Positions 1 to 11,100 of a stretch of 64,000 nucleotides of DNA are shown piece by piece. Position 1 is the stretch's first letter. Each line of letters begins with the position of its first letter. A program made the translations under genes and the position numbers. This DNA comes from Devosia sp. 66-22 (GTDB lineage: Bacteria > Pseudomonadota > Alphaproteobacteria > Rhizobiales > Devosiaceae): assembly GCA_001899065.1 (NCBI GenBank), contig MKUZ01000017.1, positions 310,001 through 374,000 on the forward strand. The letters are read 5' to 3'. The notes beneath the pieces were generated by a model. The model was not told where the DNA came from, did not search any database, and saw only the letters and a program-made list of their open reading frames with translations.

Positions 1-943
1 CGGTGGACGCCGTCCGCATGCGCGATGCGCAGCTCACCAAGCCGCCGGGTTCCCTTGGCCGCATGGAGGAGCTCGTCGAATGGCTCGCCCGCTGGCAGGG
101 CAAATCACCGCCAACGCTCGACAACCCGATGGTTGCGATCTTTGCGGGGAATCACGGCGTCACCGACCAGGGCGTTTCGGCCTTTCCGCGGGACGTCACG
201 GCGCAGATGGTTGCCAACTTCACCGCGGGCGGTGCGGCCATCAGCCAGATCTGCGCGCTCCACGAGCTGAACCTACGCGTCTTCGAGTTGGCGCTCGAAC
301 TGCCGACCGGCGATATCACACTGGCGCCGGCGATGGACGACCGCATGTGCGCCGCCACCGTCGCCTACGGTATGGAAGCCATCGCCGGCCGCCCCGACTG
401 CCTTGCCATTGGCGAGATGGGCATCGGCAACACCACTATCGCCGCGGCGCTCTTTGCGGCGCTCTACGGTGGCAGCGGCGCGGACTGGGTCGGCCGCGGC
501 ACCGGCGTCGACGATGCGGGGCTGGTGCGCAAGGCCGATGCGGTCGATCGGGCGCTGGCCTTCCATCGTGATGGCCTCAGCGACCCGCTGGCGATCCTCG
601 CCCGCCTGGGTGGCCGTGAGATAGCGGCGATGCTCGGCGCCCTCGTCGCGGCGCGCCACCAAAAGATTCCCGTGCTGGTCGACGGTTTCGTCGCGACGTC
701 CGCGGCGGCCATTGCCCATGCCGTGAACCCCGAGGCGATTGACCACTGCGTGTTCGCACACGTCTCGGCCGAGAGCGGCCACGCCAGGGCGCTCGAACGC
801 CTGGGGGTTACGCCGCTGCTCGAGCTGGGCATGCGGCTGGGCGAGGGGAGTGGTGCCGCGCTGGGGATGGTGCTCGCTAAAACGGCGCTCCACCTTCACA
901 ACAACATGGCGACATTCGCCAGCGCCGGAGTCAGCGGCAAGGA

Positions 944-947
<4 letters not shown>
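1..947 (+). CDS. cobT: Nicotinate-nucleotide--dimethylbenzimidazole phosphoribosyltransferase, 5'-truncated
   Basis: CobT transfers ribose phosphate from nicotinate mononucleotide to dimethylbenzimidazole, making alpha-ribazole phosphate for the lower ligand of cobalamin. The visible frame opens at a GTG at position 3 and holds about 314 residues. It includes the conserved QLTKPPGSLGR segment near the start and the GEMGIGNTT active-site region near residue 140. CobT proteins usually have some 20-30 more residues before QLTKPPGSLG, so the true start probably lies left of the window and the GTG is internal. The 3' end overlaps the convergent histidine kinase gene by four bases. Identity is secure; only the start is missing. 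Confidence 0.95.
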
Positions 948-2479
<1,532 letters not shown>

Positions 2480-2574
2480 TACGCGGTACTCAACTAACTC
2501 GATGCTGCGAAAGAGCTACGCATTCGCTACGCTGACGAAAAAGCCTATGCCAAACGTGGTTAAGGGGGAGTGAA

Positions 2575-3141
2575 ATGCGGGGCACGCCCTGGACGCGGCG
2601 GCGGGGGTTCCGCAGTCCGATCGGCGCCGTGGCCACCCTCGTTGCCATTGCGTTGCTCGCCGTCGTCGCGGCGCTGTTCTGGCCGCCGCCCGCAGCGCTG
2701 AGCGGGCAGGCTCGCGCGGTCGACGGAGATACCCTCAGGATCGGCGACAGCCGAGTGCGGCTGGTGGGCCTCGACGCCGTCGAACTGGACCAGAATTGCC
2801 GCGATGCGTCCGGGGCCGAATGGCCATGCGGCCGGGAGGCTCGGTCGTTCCTCGACCGGCTGATCGAAAAGACAACCACGACGTGCGCCGCGGACGGCCA
2901 CGATCGCTATCGCCGCGTGCTCGCCCGCTGCCGCGCGGCAAGGGGCGACCTCGGCGAACAGCTGGTGCGGGCCGGCTGGGCCGTAGCCGAGCTCGAATAT
3001 GGGTTGGCGCTGGCGGAAGCCCGTCTCAACGGCCGCGGAATCTGGGCGGGGCGGTTCGACGATCCGGCCGATTGGCGCCGTAGCCACGGGGCCGATGACG
3101 GTGACTTCTGGTCGTGGCTCATGGGCCTCTTCGGACGTTGA
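2575..3141 (+). CDS. Thermonuclease-family (SNase-like) protein, membrane-anchored or secreted
   Basis: The 188-residue product begins with a basic stretch and one hydrophobic segment (about residues 17-38), so it is probably exported or anchored. A staphylococcal-nuclease-like fold follows. VDGDT, the RVRLVGLDAVE strand and a later RYRRVLARC segment match the positions of the SNase Asp, Arg-Glu and second Arg catalytic residues. Proteins of this type cleave DNA or RNA in a calcium-dependent way, but many bacterial family members are untested. The ATG at 2575 follows a strong GGGGGAG ribosome-binding site at about 2564-2570. It stands alone between the histidine kinase and the Lrp-type regulator. 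Confidence 0.8.
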   Translation: MRGTPWTRRRGFRSPIGAVATLVAIALLAVVAALFWPPPAALSGQARAVDGDTLRIGDSRVRLVGLDAVELDQNCRDASGAEWPCGREARSFLDRLIEKTTTTCAADGHDRYRRVLARCRAARGDLGEQLVRAGWAVAELEYGLALAEARLNGRGIWAGRFDDPADWRRSHGADDGDFWSWLMGLFGR

Positions 3142-3145
3142 CACG

Positions 3146-3160
3146 CGCAACATTGTTGCG
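3146..3160. promoter_or_regulatory. Perfect palindrome, candidate operator of the Lrp/AsnC gene
   Basis: CGCAACATTGTTGCG is a perfect inverted repeat of 7-base arms around one central base. It ends directly before a TTGACT -35-like hexamer. Lrp/AsnC regulators commonly autoregulate from palindromic sites next to their own promoters, so this is a good operator candidate. The base match is seen; the binding is inferred. Confidence 0.5.
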
Positions 3161-3188
3161 TTGACTGGGCGATTGTGTGCGGATATTT
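3161..3188 (+). promoter_or_regulatory. Candidate sigma-70-type promoter for the Lrp/AsnC gene
   Basis: TTGACT (3161-3166) and ATATTT (3183-3188) are separated by 16 bases, about 60 bases before the likely start codon at 3247. The -35 box abuts the 15-base palindrome at 3146-3160. This is a sequence match only. Confidence 0.4.
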
Positions 3189-3246
3189 GCGTGCGCACGG
3201 CTCGTTAGCGGCATTTTCCGCAAACTGATTTCAAATGAGGGGCTCC

Positions 3247-3732
3247 ATGGCACTGGACAAGATCGACCGCAAGATTCTCGCATTGCTGCAGAAGGATGCG
3301 ACCACGCCCGTCGCTGAAATCGGCCGCAAAGTCGGACTTTCGACCACGCCGTGCTGGCGCCGCATCCAGAAGATGGAAGAAGACGGAGTGATCAAGGCGC
3401 GCGTTGCTGTCCTCGATCCGAGCAAGATCAATGCGGGCGTCACCGTGTTCGTCTCGGTCAAGACCAACGAGCACAATGACGCCTGGATGCGGAAGTTCTC
3501 GGCGGTGGTGGAGGACTTTACCGAAGTCGTCGAATTCTACCGCATGAGCGGCGATGTCGACTATCTGCTGCGCGTCGTCGTGCCCGACATCGGCGCCTAT
3601 GATGCCTTCTACAAGAAGCTCATCGCCAAGATTAACCTCACCGATGTGAGCTCGTCCTTTGCGATGGGCCAGATCAAGTACACCACCGCCCTGCCGCTCG
3701 AGTTCGTCAGCGTCGCCGACGACGACAAATAG
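3247..3732 (+). CDS. Lrp/AsnC family transcriptional regulator
   Basis: The protein of about 161 residues has an N-terminal winged helix-turn-helix that begins LDKIDRKILALLQKD and contains VAEIGRKVGLSTTPCWRRI. A C-terminal RAM/AsnC ligand-binding domain follows, with the conserved YRMSGDVDYLLRVVVPD segment. Such proteins form dimers to octamers and sense amino acids. The ATG at 3247 is preferred over the in-frame ATG at 3235 because GAGGGG lies just before it and homologues begin close to the LDKIDRKIL motif. The gene is monocistronic and faces moaA. The palindrome at its promoter suggests autoregulation. Its target genes cannot be told from context. Confidence 0.9.
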   Translation: MALDKIDRKILALLQKDATTPVAEIGRKVGLSTTPCWRRIQKMEEDGVIKARVAVLDPSKINAGVTVFVSVKTNEHNDAWMRKFSAVVEDFTEVVEFYRMSGDVDYLLRVVVPDIGAYDAFYKKLIAKINLTDVSSSFAMGQIKYTTALPLEFVSVADDDK

Positions 3733-3735
3733 GCG

Positions 3736-4773
3736 CTAGCCGCCGGTCACGCTCATGTGCCGGCTGAGGGCGGGGCCGGCGTGCGTGCGGTCGAGCACGA
3801 AGTCGTGGCCCTTGGGCTTGAGCTGCATGGCACGATCGAGCGCGGCGTCGAGCGCGCTTGGCCCGTCGGCGCGCAGGACGTCGCGGAGGTCGACCATGTC
3901 CTCCTGGCCCAGGCACATATAGAGCTGCCCGGTCGCGGTGAGCCGGACGCGGTTGCAGCTCTCGCAAAAATTGTGACTCATCGGCGTAATAAACCCGATC
4001 AAGCCATTGGTTTCCTTCACCCAATCGTAGCGGGCAGGACCTCCCGTGCGATGATCCGTAGGCTCCAGCGTGTAACGAGAGGCGAGCCGCGCACGCAGTT
4101 CCTTGAGCGGCAGGTAGCTGTCGACGCGATCGATGCCGACTTCGCCCAGCGGCATGCCCTCGATCAGCGTGAATCCGAAACCGCGTCCGTGAGCCCAGGC
4201 CATCATCGGCTCGATCTCGTCGTCGTTGACGCCACGCATTGCGACCATGTTGATCTTGAGCTGCAGCCCAGCCTCGGCGGCGGCGTCGATGCCGTCGAGC
4301 ACGTCGCCGATCCTGCCGCGACGCGTGATGTCCCGGAAGCGCGCTTCATCGAGTGTGTCGAGCGAAACGTTGATGCGCCTCACTCCGGCATCGGCGAGGC
4401 CGCCGGCGTAGCGGCGAAGCTGGCTGCCATTGGTGGTGAGGGTCAGCTCGTCCAGTCCGCTGCCGATGTAGGAGCCGAGGCGCTGCACAAGCTCCAGGAT
4501 GTCCCGCCGGACCAGCGGTTCGCCACCGGTCAGCCGGATCTTGCGCGTCCCGCGCGAGATGAAGGCGAGGGCGATCTGGTCGATCTCCTCGAAGCTCAGC
4601 ACCTCGGACTTGGGCAGGAACTGCATATGTTCGGACATGCAGTACACGCAGCGGAAGTCGCAGCGGTCGGTGACGCTGATGCGCAGATAGTTGATCTGTC
4701 TCCCGAAACGGTCGATCAGCGGCCGTCCGCCGGCCACGGGTTCGATGTCGCGCTGCGAAAAGAGGAGAGTCAT
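3736..4773 (-). CDS. moaA: GTP 3',8-cyclase (molybdenum cofactor biosynthesis protein A)
   Basis: MoaA is a radical-SAM enzyme that converts GTP to 3',8-cyclo-7,8-dihydro-GTP, the first step of molybdopterin synthesis. The 345-residue product has the radical-SAM cysteine motif CDFRCVYC near residue 40, the SAM-binding TGGEPLVR stretch, and the second iron-sulphur cluster region around [12 protein letters not shown]. It ends in Gly-Gly, the C-terminal signature needed for MoaA activity. Length is normal. No other moa gene is adjacent, so the gene is a single transcription unit here. I saw no molybdenum-cofactor riboswitch in the short upstream gap. Confidence 0.96.
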   Translation of the reverse strand: MTLLFSQRDIEPVAGGRPLIDRFGRQINYLRISVTDRCDFRCVYCMSEHMQFLPKSEVLSFEEIDQIALAFISRGTRKIRLTGGEPLVRRDILELVQRLGSYIGSGLDELTLTTNGSQLRRYAGGLADAGVRRINVSLDTLDEARFRDITRRGRIGDVLDGIDAAAEAGLQLKINMVAMRGVNDDEIEPMMAWAHGRGFGFTLIEGMPLGEVGIDRVDSYLPLKELRARLASRYTLEPTDHRTGGPARYDWVKETNGLIGFITPMSHNFCESCNRVRLTATGQLYMCLGQEDMVDLRDVLRADGPSALDAALDRAMQLKPKGHDFVLDRTHAGPALSRHMSVTGG

Positions 4774-4800
4774 TGGGGCAATGTAGCTGCGCGCTGCGCA

Positions 4801-4829
4801 AACAAAAAGGCCGGGCGCAGGGCCCGGCC
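4801..4829 (-). terminator. Rho-independent terminator after the L,D-transpeptidase gene
   Basis: Perfect 8-base arms GGCCGGGC (4809-4816) and GCCCGGCC (4822-4829) flank a 5-base loop. Read on the minus strand, the hairpin is followed by TTTTTGTT. It lies 20 bases after the transpeptidase stop codon and before moaA. Confidence 0.85.
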
Positions 4830-4849
4830 TCGGATCGATTTCGACAGGA

Positions 4850-5434
4850 TTAGTGGTGAACCACCACCAGCGCGCCGACCTGGGCGCGCTCGTAGAGGTC
4901 GATCACATCCTCATTGGTGAGGCGGATGCAGCCCGACGACACGGCCTGGCCGATGGTCCAGGGTTCGGACGTGCCGTGGATGCGGTAGAGCGTGCTGCCG
5001 ATGTAGAGGGCGCGCGCGCCCAGCGGGTTCTGCGGGCCACCCTTCATGTGGGCGGGAAGGTCCGGAACGCGCTTGCGCATGGCGGCCGGCGGGGTCCAAT
5101 CGGGCCACTCGGCCTTGCGGCTGATGCGGTGTTGGCCCGACCAGGTGAAGCCGTCACGGCCGACGCCGATACCGTACTTCAGCGCCTTGCCGTCGGGGAG
5201 GATGAGATAAAGGCGCCGCTCGCCCGTCTCGACCACGATCGTGCCGACCTTGAACTTGGTCTCGTAGGGGACGATTTCCTTGTCGATCCGCTTGAAGCTG
5301 CGACCGCCCGCCGACGCCTCGCGCTCTTCCCATTTGTTGGTATCGGGATTGTAGTAGAGCTTGGCCATTGCGGGCGTTGCCGCCGCGCCGACCAGCGCGG
5401 CAAGGGCCGCGACCGTGAATTTCCGTCTGTCCAT
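4850..5434 (-). CDS. L,D-transpeptidase (YkuD domain), exported
   Basis: L,D-transpeptidases make 3-3 cross-links in peptidoglycan or attach lipoproteins to it in the periplasm. The product of about 194 residues starts at the ATG at 5434, preceded by an AGAGG ribosome-binding site. It has a short MDRRKF start and a hydrophobic export signal ending near AMA. The YkuD domain carries the canonical catalytic region: HGTSEP followed by VSSGCIRL, with His and the nucleophilic Cys both present. An upstream in-frame ATG at 5542 would add 36 unlikely residues. Hyphomicrobiales carry many such paralogues, so the exact role is open. Confidence 0.9.
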   Translation of the reverse strand: MDRRKFTVAALAALVGAAATPAMAKLYYNPDTNKWEEREASAGGRSFKRIDKEIVPYETKFKVGTIVVETGERRLYLILPDGKALKYGIGVGRDGFTWSGQHRISRKAEWPDWTPPAAMRKRVPDLPAHMKGGPQNPLGARALYIGSTLYRIHGTSEPWTIGQAVSSGCIRLTNEDVIDLYERAQVGALVVVHH

Positions 5435-5673
5435 TGTTGCCTCTGAGCCGAACCGGAGCGAGCCACTCCGGCAAACCGTGTAAAAATGCTTAGCTAAATT
5501 GCTGTTAGCCCGAAAGTACTGTCTGCCGGGATTTCGCGTCACTTCTGGGTGTGTTCGGTGACTCTGTCGCGGCCGTGTTGCGGCAAAACGACAGTCTGTT
5601 CACGCATCCGTGAGCTGCGCATTGACAATCGGGACGCCCGACGCCAAGCAGCCGGCGAGCACGGAGGGGCATC

Positions 5674-6366
5674 TTGAGCGACGATCTGAAACGTCAGGCG
5701 GCAGCAATGGCGCTGACCGAAGTGCAGCCGGGCATGCGCCTCGGGCTGGGCACGGGCTCGACCGCCCGGCACTTCGTCGACCTCCTGGGCGAGCGGGTTC
5801 GCGACGGCCTCGACTGCCTTTGCGTGCCGACCTCCGAGGTCACGGCAGCACAGGCCGCCGGGCTCGGCATTCCGCTGACGACACTGGACGAGACCCCGGA
5901 ACTCGACCTCACGGTCGACGGGGCGGACGAAATCGGCCCCGGACTGAGCCTCATCAAGGGCGGTGGCGCGGCTTTGCTGCGCGAGAAGATCGTGGCGGCG
6001 GCCAGCCACCGGATGATCGTGATTGCGGACGCCTCCAAGGTCGTCGACCCTCTCGGGAAGTTCCCGCTGCCCATCGAGGTCAACCGGTTCGGCCTCGGCG
6101 CGACAAGCCGCATGGTCGCGGCGGTTGCCGCGGCGCACGGCGCGACCGGGGCGGTCACGCTGCGGCTCGGAAAGGCCGGAGATCCCGTGGTAACGGACGG
6201 GGGGCATCTCATTCTCGATGCTTTATTTGGCCGCATTTTCAATCCAGAAGCGCTCTCAGCCGACCTGCACAATGTGCCGGGAGTGGTCGAGCACGGGCTG
6301 TTTCTGCGACTGTGTGACAGGGCCTATGTTGCCGGCGCCAACGGCATTGAAACGATGGACGCGTGA
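5674..6366 (+). CDS. rpiA: Ribose-5-phosphate isomerase A
   Basis: RpiA interconverts ribose 5-phosphate and ribulose 5-phosphate in the non-oxidative pentose phosphate pathway. The 230-residue product contains the substrate-binding [11 protein letters not shown] near residue 25, VDGADEIGP near 85 with the catalytic Asp pair, and [12 protein letters not shown] near 99. It has normal length. Translation likely begins at a TTG at 5674, preceded by GGAGGGG, because no in-frame ATG lies closer to the conserved N-terminus. The downstream DUF2059 gene follows on the same strand after about 37 bases and may be co-transcribed. Confidence 0.96.
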   Translation: MSDDLKRQAAAMALTEVQPGMRLGLGTGSTARHFVDLLGERVRDGLDCLCVPTSEVTAAQAAGLGIPLTTLDETPELDLTVDGADEIGPGLSLIKGGGAALLREKIVAAASHRMIVIADASKVVDPLGKFPLPIEVNRFGLGATSRMVAAVAAAHGATGAVTLRLGKAGDPVVTDGGHLILDALFGRIFNPEALSADLHNVPGVVEHGLFLRLCDRAYVAGANGIETMDA

Positions 6367-6403
6367 CGGCAGAGCCCGTCGCCAAATGGGGGTTACGAAC
6401 CAG

Positions 6404-6916
6404 ATGATGATGACTCGCCTTTCGGGCTTTGCGGCCGCAGCCCTGCTGGCCTTCTCGCTGGCCTTTGGCGCAGCGGCGCCGGCCGTGTCGCAGGAGATTC
6501 CGCCCGAGCAGCTCGCGCTGGCGCGCAAGTATGTCGATCTGACCAACAAGGCGCAGATCTTCGAAGCGATCGCCGCCATGACCGCTTCACAGACGAGCAA
6601 GCTGCTGACGCAGTCCAATCCCGAGATCGCCCAGCAGATCAACGACCAGATCGGCAAGTCGCTCGAAGCCCGCAGGGGCAAGAGCGACGACCTGTTCAAC
6701 CAGATCGCCCGCATCTACGCCGTGACCTACACACAGGAAGAGCTGCAGCAGATCGTTGCCTTCTACGAGACCCCGGCGGGCCAGAAGCTGGCCGACAACG
6801 CCATGGCGGTGAACCAGGACGTCGGCAAGGTCATGCAGATCTACACCTCGAACTTCGGCACCGAGTTCGTGCGCGAGGTGCGCGCTGCGCTCAAGGCAGC
6901 CGGCTACAACGTCTGA
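6404..6916 (+). CDS. DUF2059 domain-containing exported protein
   Basis: A protein of about 170 residues with a clear N-terminal signal peptide (alanine-rich hydrophobic stretch ending near AVSQ). The C-terminal half matches the DUF2059 pattern, with YTQEELQQIVAFYETPAGQKLA. The family is common in Proteobacteria, usually periplasmic, with no firm function. Three adjacent ATG codons (6404, 6407, 6410) start the signal peptide; an ATG at 6386 is an alternative. It follows rpiA on the same strand and is closed by a strong terminator at 6988-7013. Confidence 0.82.
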   Translation: MMMTRLSGFAAAALLAFSLAFGAAAPAVSQEIPPEQLALARKYVDLTNKAQIFEAIAAMTASQTSKLLTQSNPEIAQQINDQIGKSLEARRGKSDDLFNQIARIYAVTYTQEELQQIVAFYETPAGQKLADNAMAVNQDVGKVMQIYTSNFGTEFVREVRAALKAAGYNV

Positions 6917-6987
6917 CGCGCCGTCGAAATCCCCCCGAAAGTCGGGGAAGATTTCAATGGTTTCGGTCGAAAATCGGTCCTTTGCAG

Positions 6988-7013
6988 CCCCGCCTTGCGC
7001 GGGGTTGTTTTTT
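6988..7013 (+). terminator. Rho-independent terminator after the DUF2059 gene
   Basis: CCCCGC (6988-6993) and GCGGGG (6999-7004) pair over a 5-base loop and are followed by TTGTTTTTT. It separates the rpiA/DUF2059 unit from the glutathione reductase gene. Confidence 0.85.
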
Positions 7014-7030
7014 GGTGCACCCGCTAGGCC

Positions 7031-8404
7031 ATGAGCTTCGAATACGACCTGCTGGTGATCGGCGCCGGCTCCGGAGGCGTCCGCGCGGCGCGCATGGCAG
7101 CAACCTATGGCGCAAAGGTCGCCGTGGTCGAAGAGGACAGGGTGGGCGGCACCTGCGTCATCCGCGGCTGCGTGCCCAAGAAGCTGTTCGTCTATGCCTC
7201 GCGCTTCGCCGACATGTTCGAGATCGCGCCCAGCTTCGGCTGGACCGTGGAGAGCAGCTTCGACTGGCCCACGCTCGTCGCCAACAAGGACAAGGAGATC
7301 GCCCGGCTCGAGGCGGCCTATGTCGCCGCAGTCGAGAAGCCGGGCGGCACGCTGCTGCGCGACCGCGCGGTCCTGACCGGACCCAACAGCGCCCGGCTCG
7401 TCAGCAGCGGGCGCGAGATCACCGCCCGGTACATCCTCGTTGCGACGGGCGGGCATCCCCACATTCCCGACATCCCGGGCAAGGAGCTCGGAATCACCTC
7501 GAACGAGGCGTTCGAGCTCAAGCAACTGCCGCATTCGATCCTGATCGAGGGGGGCGGATACATCGCGGTGGAGTTTGCCACGGTGTTCGCCGGGCTCGGG
7601 GTGCCGACGACGCTCGTCTATCGCGGCGACAAGGTGCTGCGCGGCTTCGACGACGATCTGCGCACCGGGCTTGAAGCGGGACTTCAGGAGCGCGGGGTCA
7701 AGCTCATCTACGAAACCACTATTCGGGCGCTGGAGGCCAAGGGCAGCGACGTCGTCGCCCGGTTCTCCGACGAGGTGGACGCGCCGTTCGGCGCCGTGAT
7801 GTTCGCGACCGGCAGGCGGGCCAACACGAGGGGCATCGGCCTCGAAGCCGCGGGCGTCGAACTGAACCCCGACGGCTCGATCAAGGTCGACCGTTATTCC
7901 AAGACCAACGTCGACTCGATCTACGCGGTGGGCGACGTGACCGGCCGCTCGCAACTGACGCCGATCGCGGTGCGCGAGGGCTGGTACGTCGCCGAGACGC
8001 TGTTCAACGACAACCCGCAATGGGTGGATCACAGCCAGATCGGTACCGCGGTCTTCGCCGAGCCCGAGGTGGCGACCATCGGACTCACCGAGGAGGAGGC
8101 GGCGACGCACGGGGACATCGATGTCTACCTTGCCCGCTTCCGGCCGATGATCAACACGCTCTCGACCAAGTCGACGCGCACCATGATGAAGCTCATTACG
8201 GCCGCCGACGGGGGCAAGGTGCTGGGCCTTCACATCCTGGGCAAGGATGCCGCCGAGATGGTCCAGGTCGCCGCCGTCGCCATCGGGATGGGCGCTACCA
8301 AGGCCGACTTCGACCGGGCAATCGCCATGCATCCGACGGCAGGCGAGGAGCTTGTGACCTTCAAGGGCCCGACTCACCGTTACCGGAATGGCGCAAAGGT
8401 CTAG
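7031..8404 (+). CDS. gor: Glutathione-disulfide reductase
   Basis: This FAD- and NADPH-dependent disulfide reductase regenerates glutathione in the cytoplasm. The 457-residue product shows the N-terminal FAD-binding GAGSGGVRAAR, the redox-active pair in GGTCVIRGCVPKK (Cys 42 and Cys 47), an NAD(P)H-binding glycine-rich loop around EGGGYIAVEFA, and the C-terminal HPTAGEE motif whose His-Glu pair acts as the acid-base. CVIRGCVPKK is typical of glutathione reductases rather than dihydrolipoamide dehydrogenases or mercuric reductases. Length is normal. The DAHP synthase gene follows 60 bases downstream on the same strand. Confidence 0.95.
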   Translation: MSFEYDLLVIGAGSGGVRAARMAATYGAKVAVVEEDRVGGTCVIRGCVPKKLFVYASRFADMFEIAPSFGWTVESSFDWPTLVANKDKEIARLEAAYVAAVEKPGGTLLRDRAVLTGPNSARLVSSGREITARYILVATGGHPHIPDIPGKELGITSNEAFELKQLPHSILIEGGGYIAVEFATVFAGLGVPTTLVYRGDKVLRGFDDDLRTGLEAGLQERGVKLIYETTIRALEAKGSDVVARFSDEVDAPFGAVMFATGRRANTRGIGLEAAGVELNPDGSIKVDRYSKTNVDSIYAVGDVTGRSQLTPIAVREGWYVAETLFNDNPQWVDHSQIGTAVFAEPEVATIGLTEEEAATHGDIDVYLARFRPMINTLSTKSTRTMMKLITAADGGKVLGLHILGKDAAEMVQVAAVAIGMGATKADFDRAIAMHPTAGEELVTFKGPTHRYRNGAKV

Positions 8405-8463
8405 CTTGCCCGGCGCTCCGGCCCGCGCTATGCCGCGCCTTCCACGAGTAGGCGAGTGACGAC

Positions 8464-9837
8464 ATGACCACCTGGAGCCCGACTAGCTGGCGGCAAAAGC
8501 CGATTTCGCAGGTTCCCGTCTACCCGGACCAGGCCCGCGTCGAAGCGGTCGAAAGGCAGCTCGCCAAGTTCCCGCCGCTGGTGTTCGCCGGCGAGGCGCG
8601 CGAGCTCAAATCGCAGCTCGCGGACGTTGCCCGCGGCGAGGCCTTCCTGTTGCAGGGCGGCGATTGCGCCGAGAGCTTTGCCGAGCATGGCGCCGATCAC
8701 ATCCGCGACTTCTTCCGCGTCTTCCTGCAGATGGCGGTGGTCCTGACCCATGGCGCCACCAAGCCCGTGGTCAAGGTCGGCCGCATTGCGGGACAGTTCG
8801 CCAAGCCCCGCTCGTCCGACACCGAGACCATCGACGGCGTGACGCTGCCCAGCTATCGCGGCGACATCATCAACGACATCGAGTTCACCGACAGCGCGCG
8901 TATCCCCGATCCGGAGCGGCTGCTGCTCGCCTACCGCCAGTCGGCAGCCACGCTGAACCTGCTGCGCGCCTTCGCGACGGGCGGCTATGCCGACCTGTCG
9001 CGCGTGCACGAATGGACGGTTGGCTTCATGAAGGGCTCCACGGCCTTTCCGCGTTTTGAGGAACTCGCCGACAAGATCGACGACGCGATCTCCTTCATGC
9101 GGGCCCTGGGCCTTACCCCCGAGAACACACCCGCGCTGCGCCAGACGGCGTTCTACACCAGCCACGAGGCGCTGCTGCTCGGCTACGAGGAGGCGCTGAC
9201 ACGGCGCGACTCGATCACCAATGACTGGTACGCGACTTCGGGCCACATGCTGTGGATCGGCGACCGGACCCGTCAGCCCGATGCCGCCCATGTCGAGTAC
9301 TTCTCGGGCATCAAGAACCCGATCGGCATCAAGTGCGGACCGAGCCTGTCGAGTGACGACCTGCTGCGCCTCCTCGACAAGCTGAACCCGCAGGACGAGG
9401 CCGGCCGCATCACGCTGATCTGCCGCTTCGGCTCCGACAAGGTGCGCGAGCACCTGCCGCGCATCATCGAGACGGTGACGCGGGCAGGGCGGACGGTTGT
9501 GTGGTGCTCCGATCCCATGCACGGCAACACGGTCAAGGCAGCGAACGGCTACAAGACGCGCCCCTTCGACCGCGTGCTCAGCGAAGTGCATTCGTTCTTC
9601 AACATCCACCGCGACATGGGCACCTATGCCGGTGGCATCCATATCGAGATGACCGGCGACGACGTGACCGAGTGCACTGGCGGCGGCGTGGCGGCGATCA
9701 CCGAGGCGAATCTCAAGGACCGCTACCACACCTATTGCGATCCCCGGCTCAACGCTTCGCAGTCGCTGGAGCTCGCCTTCCTCGTCGCCGAAGAAATCCG
9801 CGTGCAGCGTCCGGCGCGTCGCGCCGCGGCGAGCTGA
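8464..9837 (+). CDS. 3-deoxy-7-phosphoheptulonate synthase, class II
   Basis: DAHP synthase condenses phosphoenolpyruvate with erythrose 4-phosphate, the first step of the shikimate pathway. The 457-residue product is of the class II (plant and AroA-II) type. It starts with the family's WSPTSWR, then [11 protein letters not shown] near residue 62, the [14 protein letters not shown] segment near 104, [11 protein letters not shown] and [15 protein letters not shown]. The metal-binding Cys, His, Glu and Asp regions are all present. Length is normal. It lies downstream of gor, but a functional link is not evident. Confidence 0.95.
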   Translation: MTTWSPTSWRQKPISQVPVYPDQARVEAVERQLAKFPPLVFAGEARELKSQLADVARGEAFLLQGGDCAESFAEHGADHIRDFFRVFLQMAVVLTHGATKPVVKVGRIAGQFAKPRSSDTETIDGVTLPSYRGDIINDIEFTDSARIPDPERLLLAYRQSAATLNLLRAFATGGYADLSRVHEWTVGFMKGSTAFPRFEELADKIDDAISFMRALGLTPENTPALRQTAFYTSHEALLLGYEEALTRRDSITNDWYATSGHMLWIGDRTRQPDAAHVEYFSGIKNPIGIKCGPSLSSDDLLRLLDKLNPQDEAGRITLICRFGSDKVREHLPRIIETVTRAGRTVVWCSDPMHGNTVKAANGYKTRPFDRVLSEVHSFFNIHRDMGTYAGGIHIEMTGDDVTECTGGGVAAITEANLKDRYHTYCDPRLNASQSLELAFLVAEEIRVQRPARRAAAS

Positions 9838-9916
9838 GTAAGACCCGCACTTAGCATCGTATTAACCCTAACAGAGCATAAACGGAGCGTTGCGTTCCGT
9901 TGTGCTGAGGGTTGCC

Positions 9917-11017
9917 ATGCTTCGTTCGACATCCAGTATTCTGGCGCTGCTGGCAGCGATGACTGCTCCTGCCGTCGCCGCCGACTACAACGACTGGGGC
10001 GATGACGGGGATGCGCCGGAGTTCCGCTCGTCCTACTCGGTGGAGCCGAGCCAGTGGACCGAACTGGGCGACGAGACCGACCCCATCTACATCGAGACCG
10101 GCGTCCGCTACTGGTATGCGCGAGGAGCCCAGAGCTTCACCTCTAGCGGCGGCACCGTGAGTTCGACCGACACCGCCCATATCGGCGAACTGCACCTTCG
10201 GATCGAGGACCGCGTCACCAACACCTTCGCCACGGCGATCGGCGGCTACTCGATGGCCGTCAGCGGCGACGTCAGCACGCCGAGCGGGGTGAACCCCATC
10301 GTCGACGGCCGCGTGGCCTATGTGGGCGGCGACCTGGGTTGGAACGCCTGGGGCGACGGCAACGGCTCGGGCATCGGCCCGATGGTCGGTTATCTGTACT
10401 GGAAGGACGAGCCCGACACCGGGCGGTTCAACTACACGACGGCGGAGTCGGCGGCCGACATCACCTACGACCCCACCACCGGCCAGACCTTCCTGCCGGG
10501 GGCCAGCGCTGCGAACTCGATCGATGCACATGTGCTGCGCCTCGGCATTTCCGGCAAGGCCAAGCTGGGCGACATCTTCGATGTCACCGCCACCATCGCC
10601 GGTGTGCCCTACGCCAAGGTAAGCGGAACCGCTGGGGTCGACGATCCGGCCTTTTCGGTCGCCGAATATGGCGGGCCGGCGCAGGCGCCCTACGGCTTCA
10701 CCAACGGCAACATCTCGTCCATGCGCTCCTCGCCCACCTCGATCGACGGCTGGGGGTATGGCGCGATGGCGGAGGCGTTCGTCGGCATCAAGCCGGTCGA
10801 GAACCTGACGGTGCGTCTCGGCGGCCGCGCCTGGTACCTGCAGGGGACGGCGGACGCGACCTACGACCGCGCCACCATCGGCAACCCGGGCGACGCCGAT
10901 GCGGACGGCACCTACGACACCGATCCCAGCTTCGTCGAAGGCAGCTTCATTTCAACGAACAATCCGTTCCGAATGCTGCGGTTCGGCCTGCTCGCCGAGG
11001 CAACCTACGCGTTCTGA
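9917..11017 (+). CDS. Probable outer-membrane beta-barrel protein
   Basis: The product of about 366 residues starts with a signal peptide (LRSTSSILALLAAM..., cleavage near AVAA). The remainder is rich in Gly, Thr, Ser, Tyr and alternating strands and has few Lys or Cys. It ends in aromatic Phe (EATYAF), the usual C-terminal signature recognised by the BAM machinery. The ATG at 9917 is chosen because GAGGG lies just before it. No specific porin family was recognised. The gene stands between the DAHP synthase and nadE genes and may be transcribed alone. Confidence 0.65.
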   Translation: MLRSTSSILALLAAMTAPAVAADYNDWGDDGDAPEFRSSYSVEPSQWTELGDETDPIYIETGVRYWYARGAQSFTSSGGTVSSTDTAHIGELHLRIEDRVTNTFATAIGGYSMAVSGDVSTPSGVNPIVDGRVAYVGGDLGWNAWGDGNGSGIGPMVGYLYWKDEPDTGRFNYTTAESAADITYDPTTGQTFLPGASAANSIDAHVLRLGISGKAKLGDIFDVTATIAGVPYAKVSGTAGVDDPAFSVAEYGGPAQAPYGFTNGNISSMRSSPTSIDGWGYGAMAEAFVGIKPVENLTVRLGGRAWYLQGTADATYDRATIGNPGDADADGTYDTDPSFVEGSFISTNNPFRMLRFGLLAEATYAF

Positions 11018-11100
11018 GCGCCGTTCCCGCGGACGACCGCCGCTTGCCCTTGCCGGGGTGAGCGGCTAATCGTTCCCGCGATTTCGAACGGATCAGCCCT

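Noticed and set aside
4774-4849. Molybdenum-cofactor riboswitch upstream of moaA
   Set aside because: The gap is only 76 bases and is occupied by the terminator of the upstream gene; no further structure was seen.
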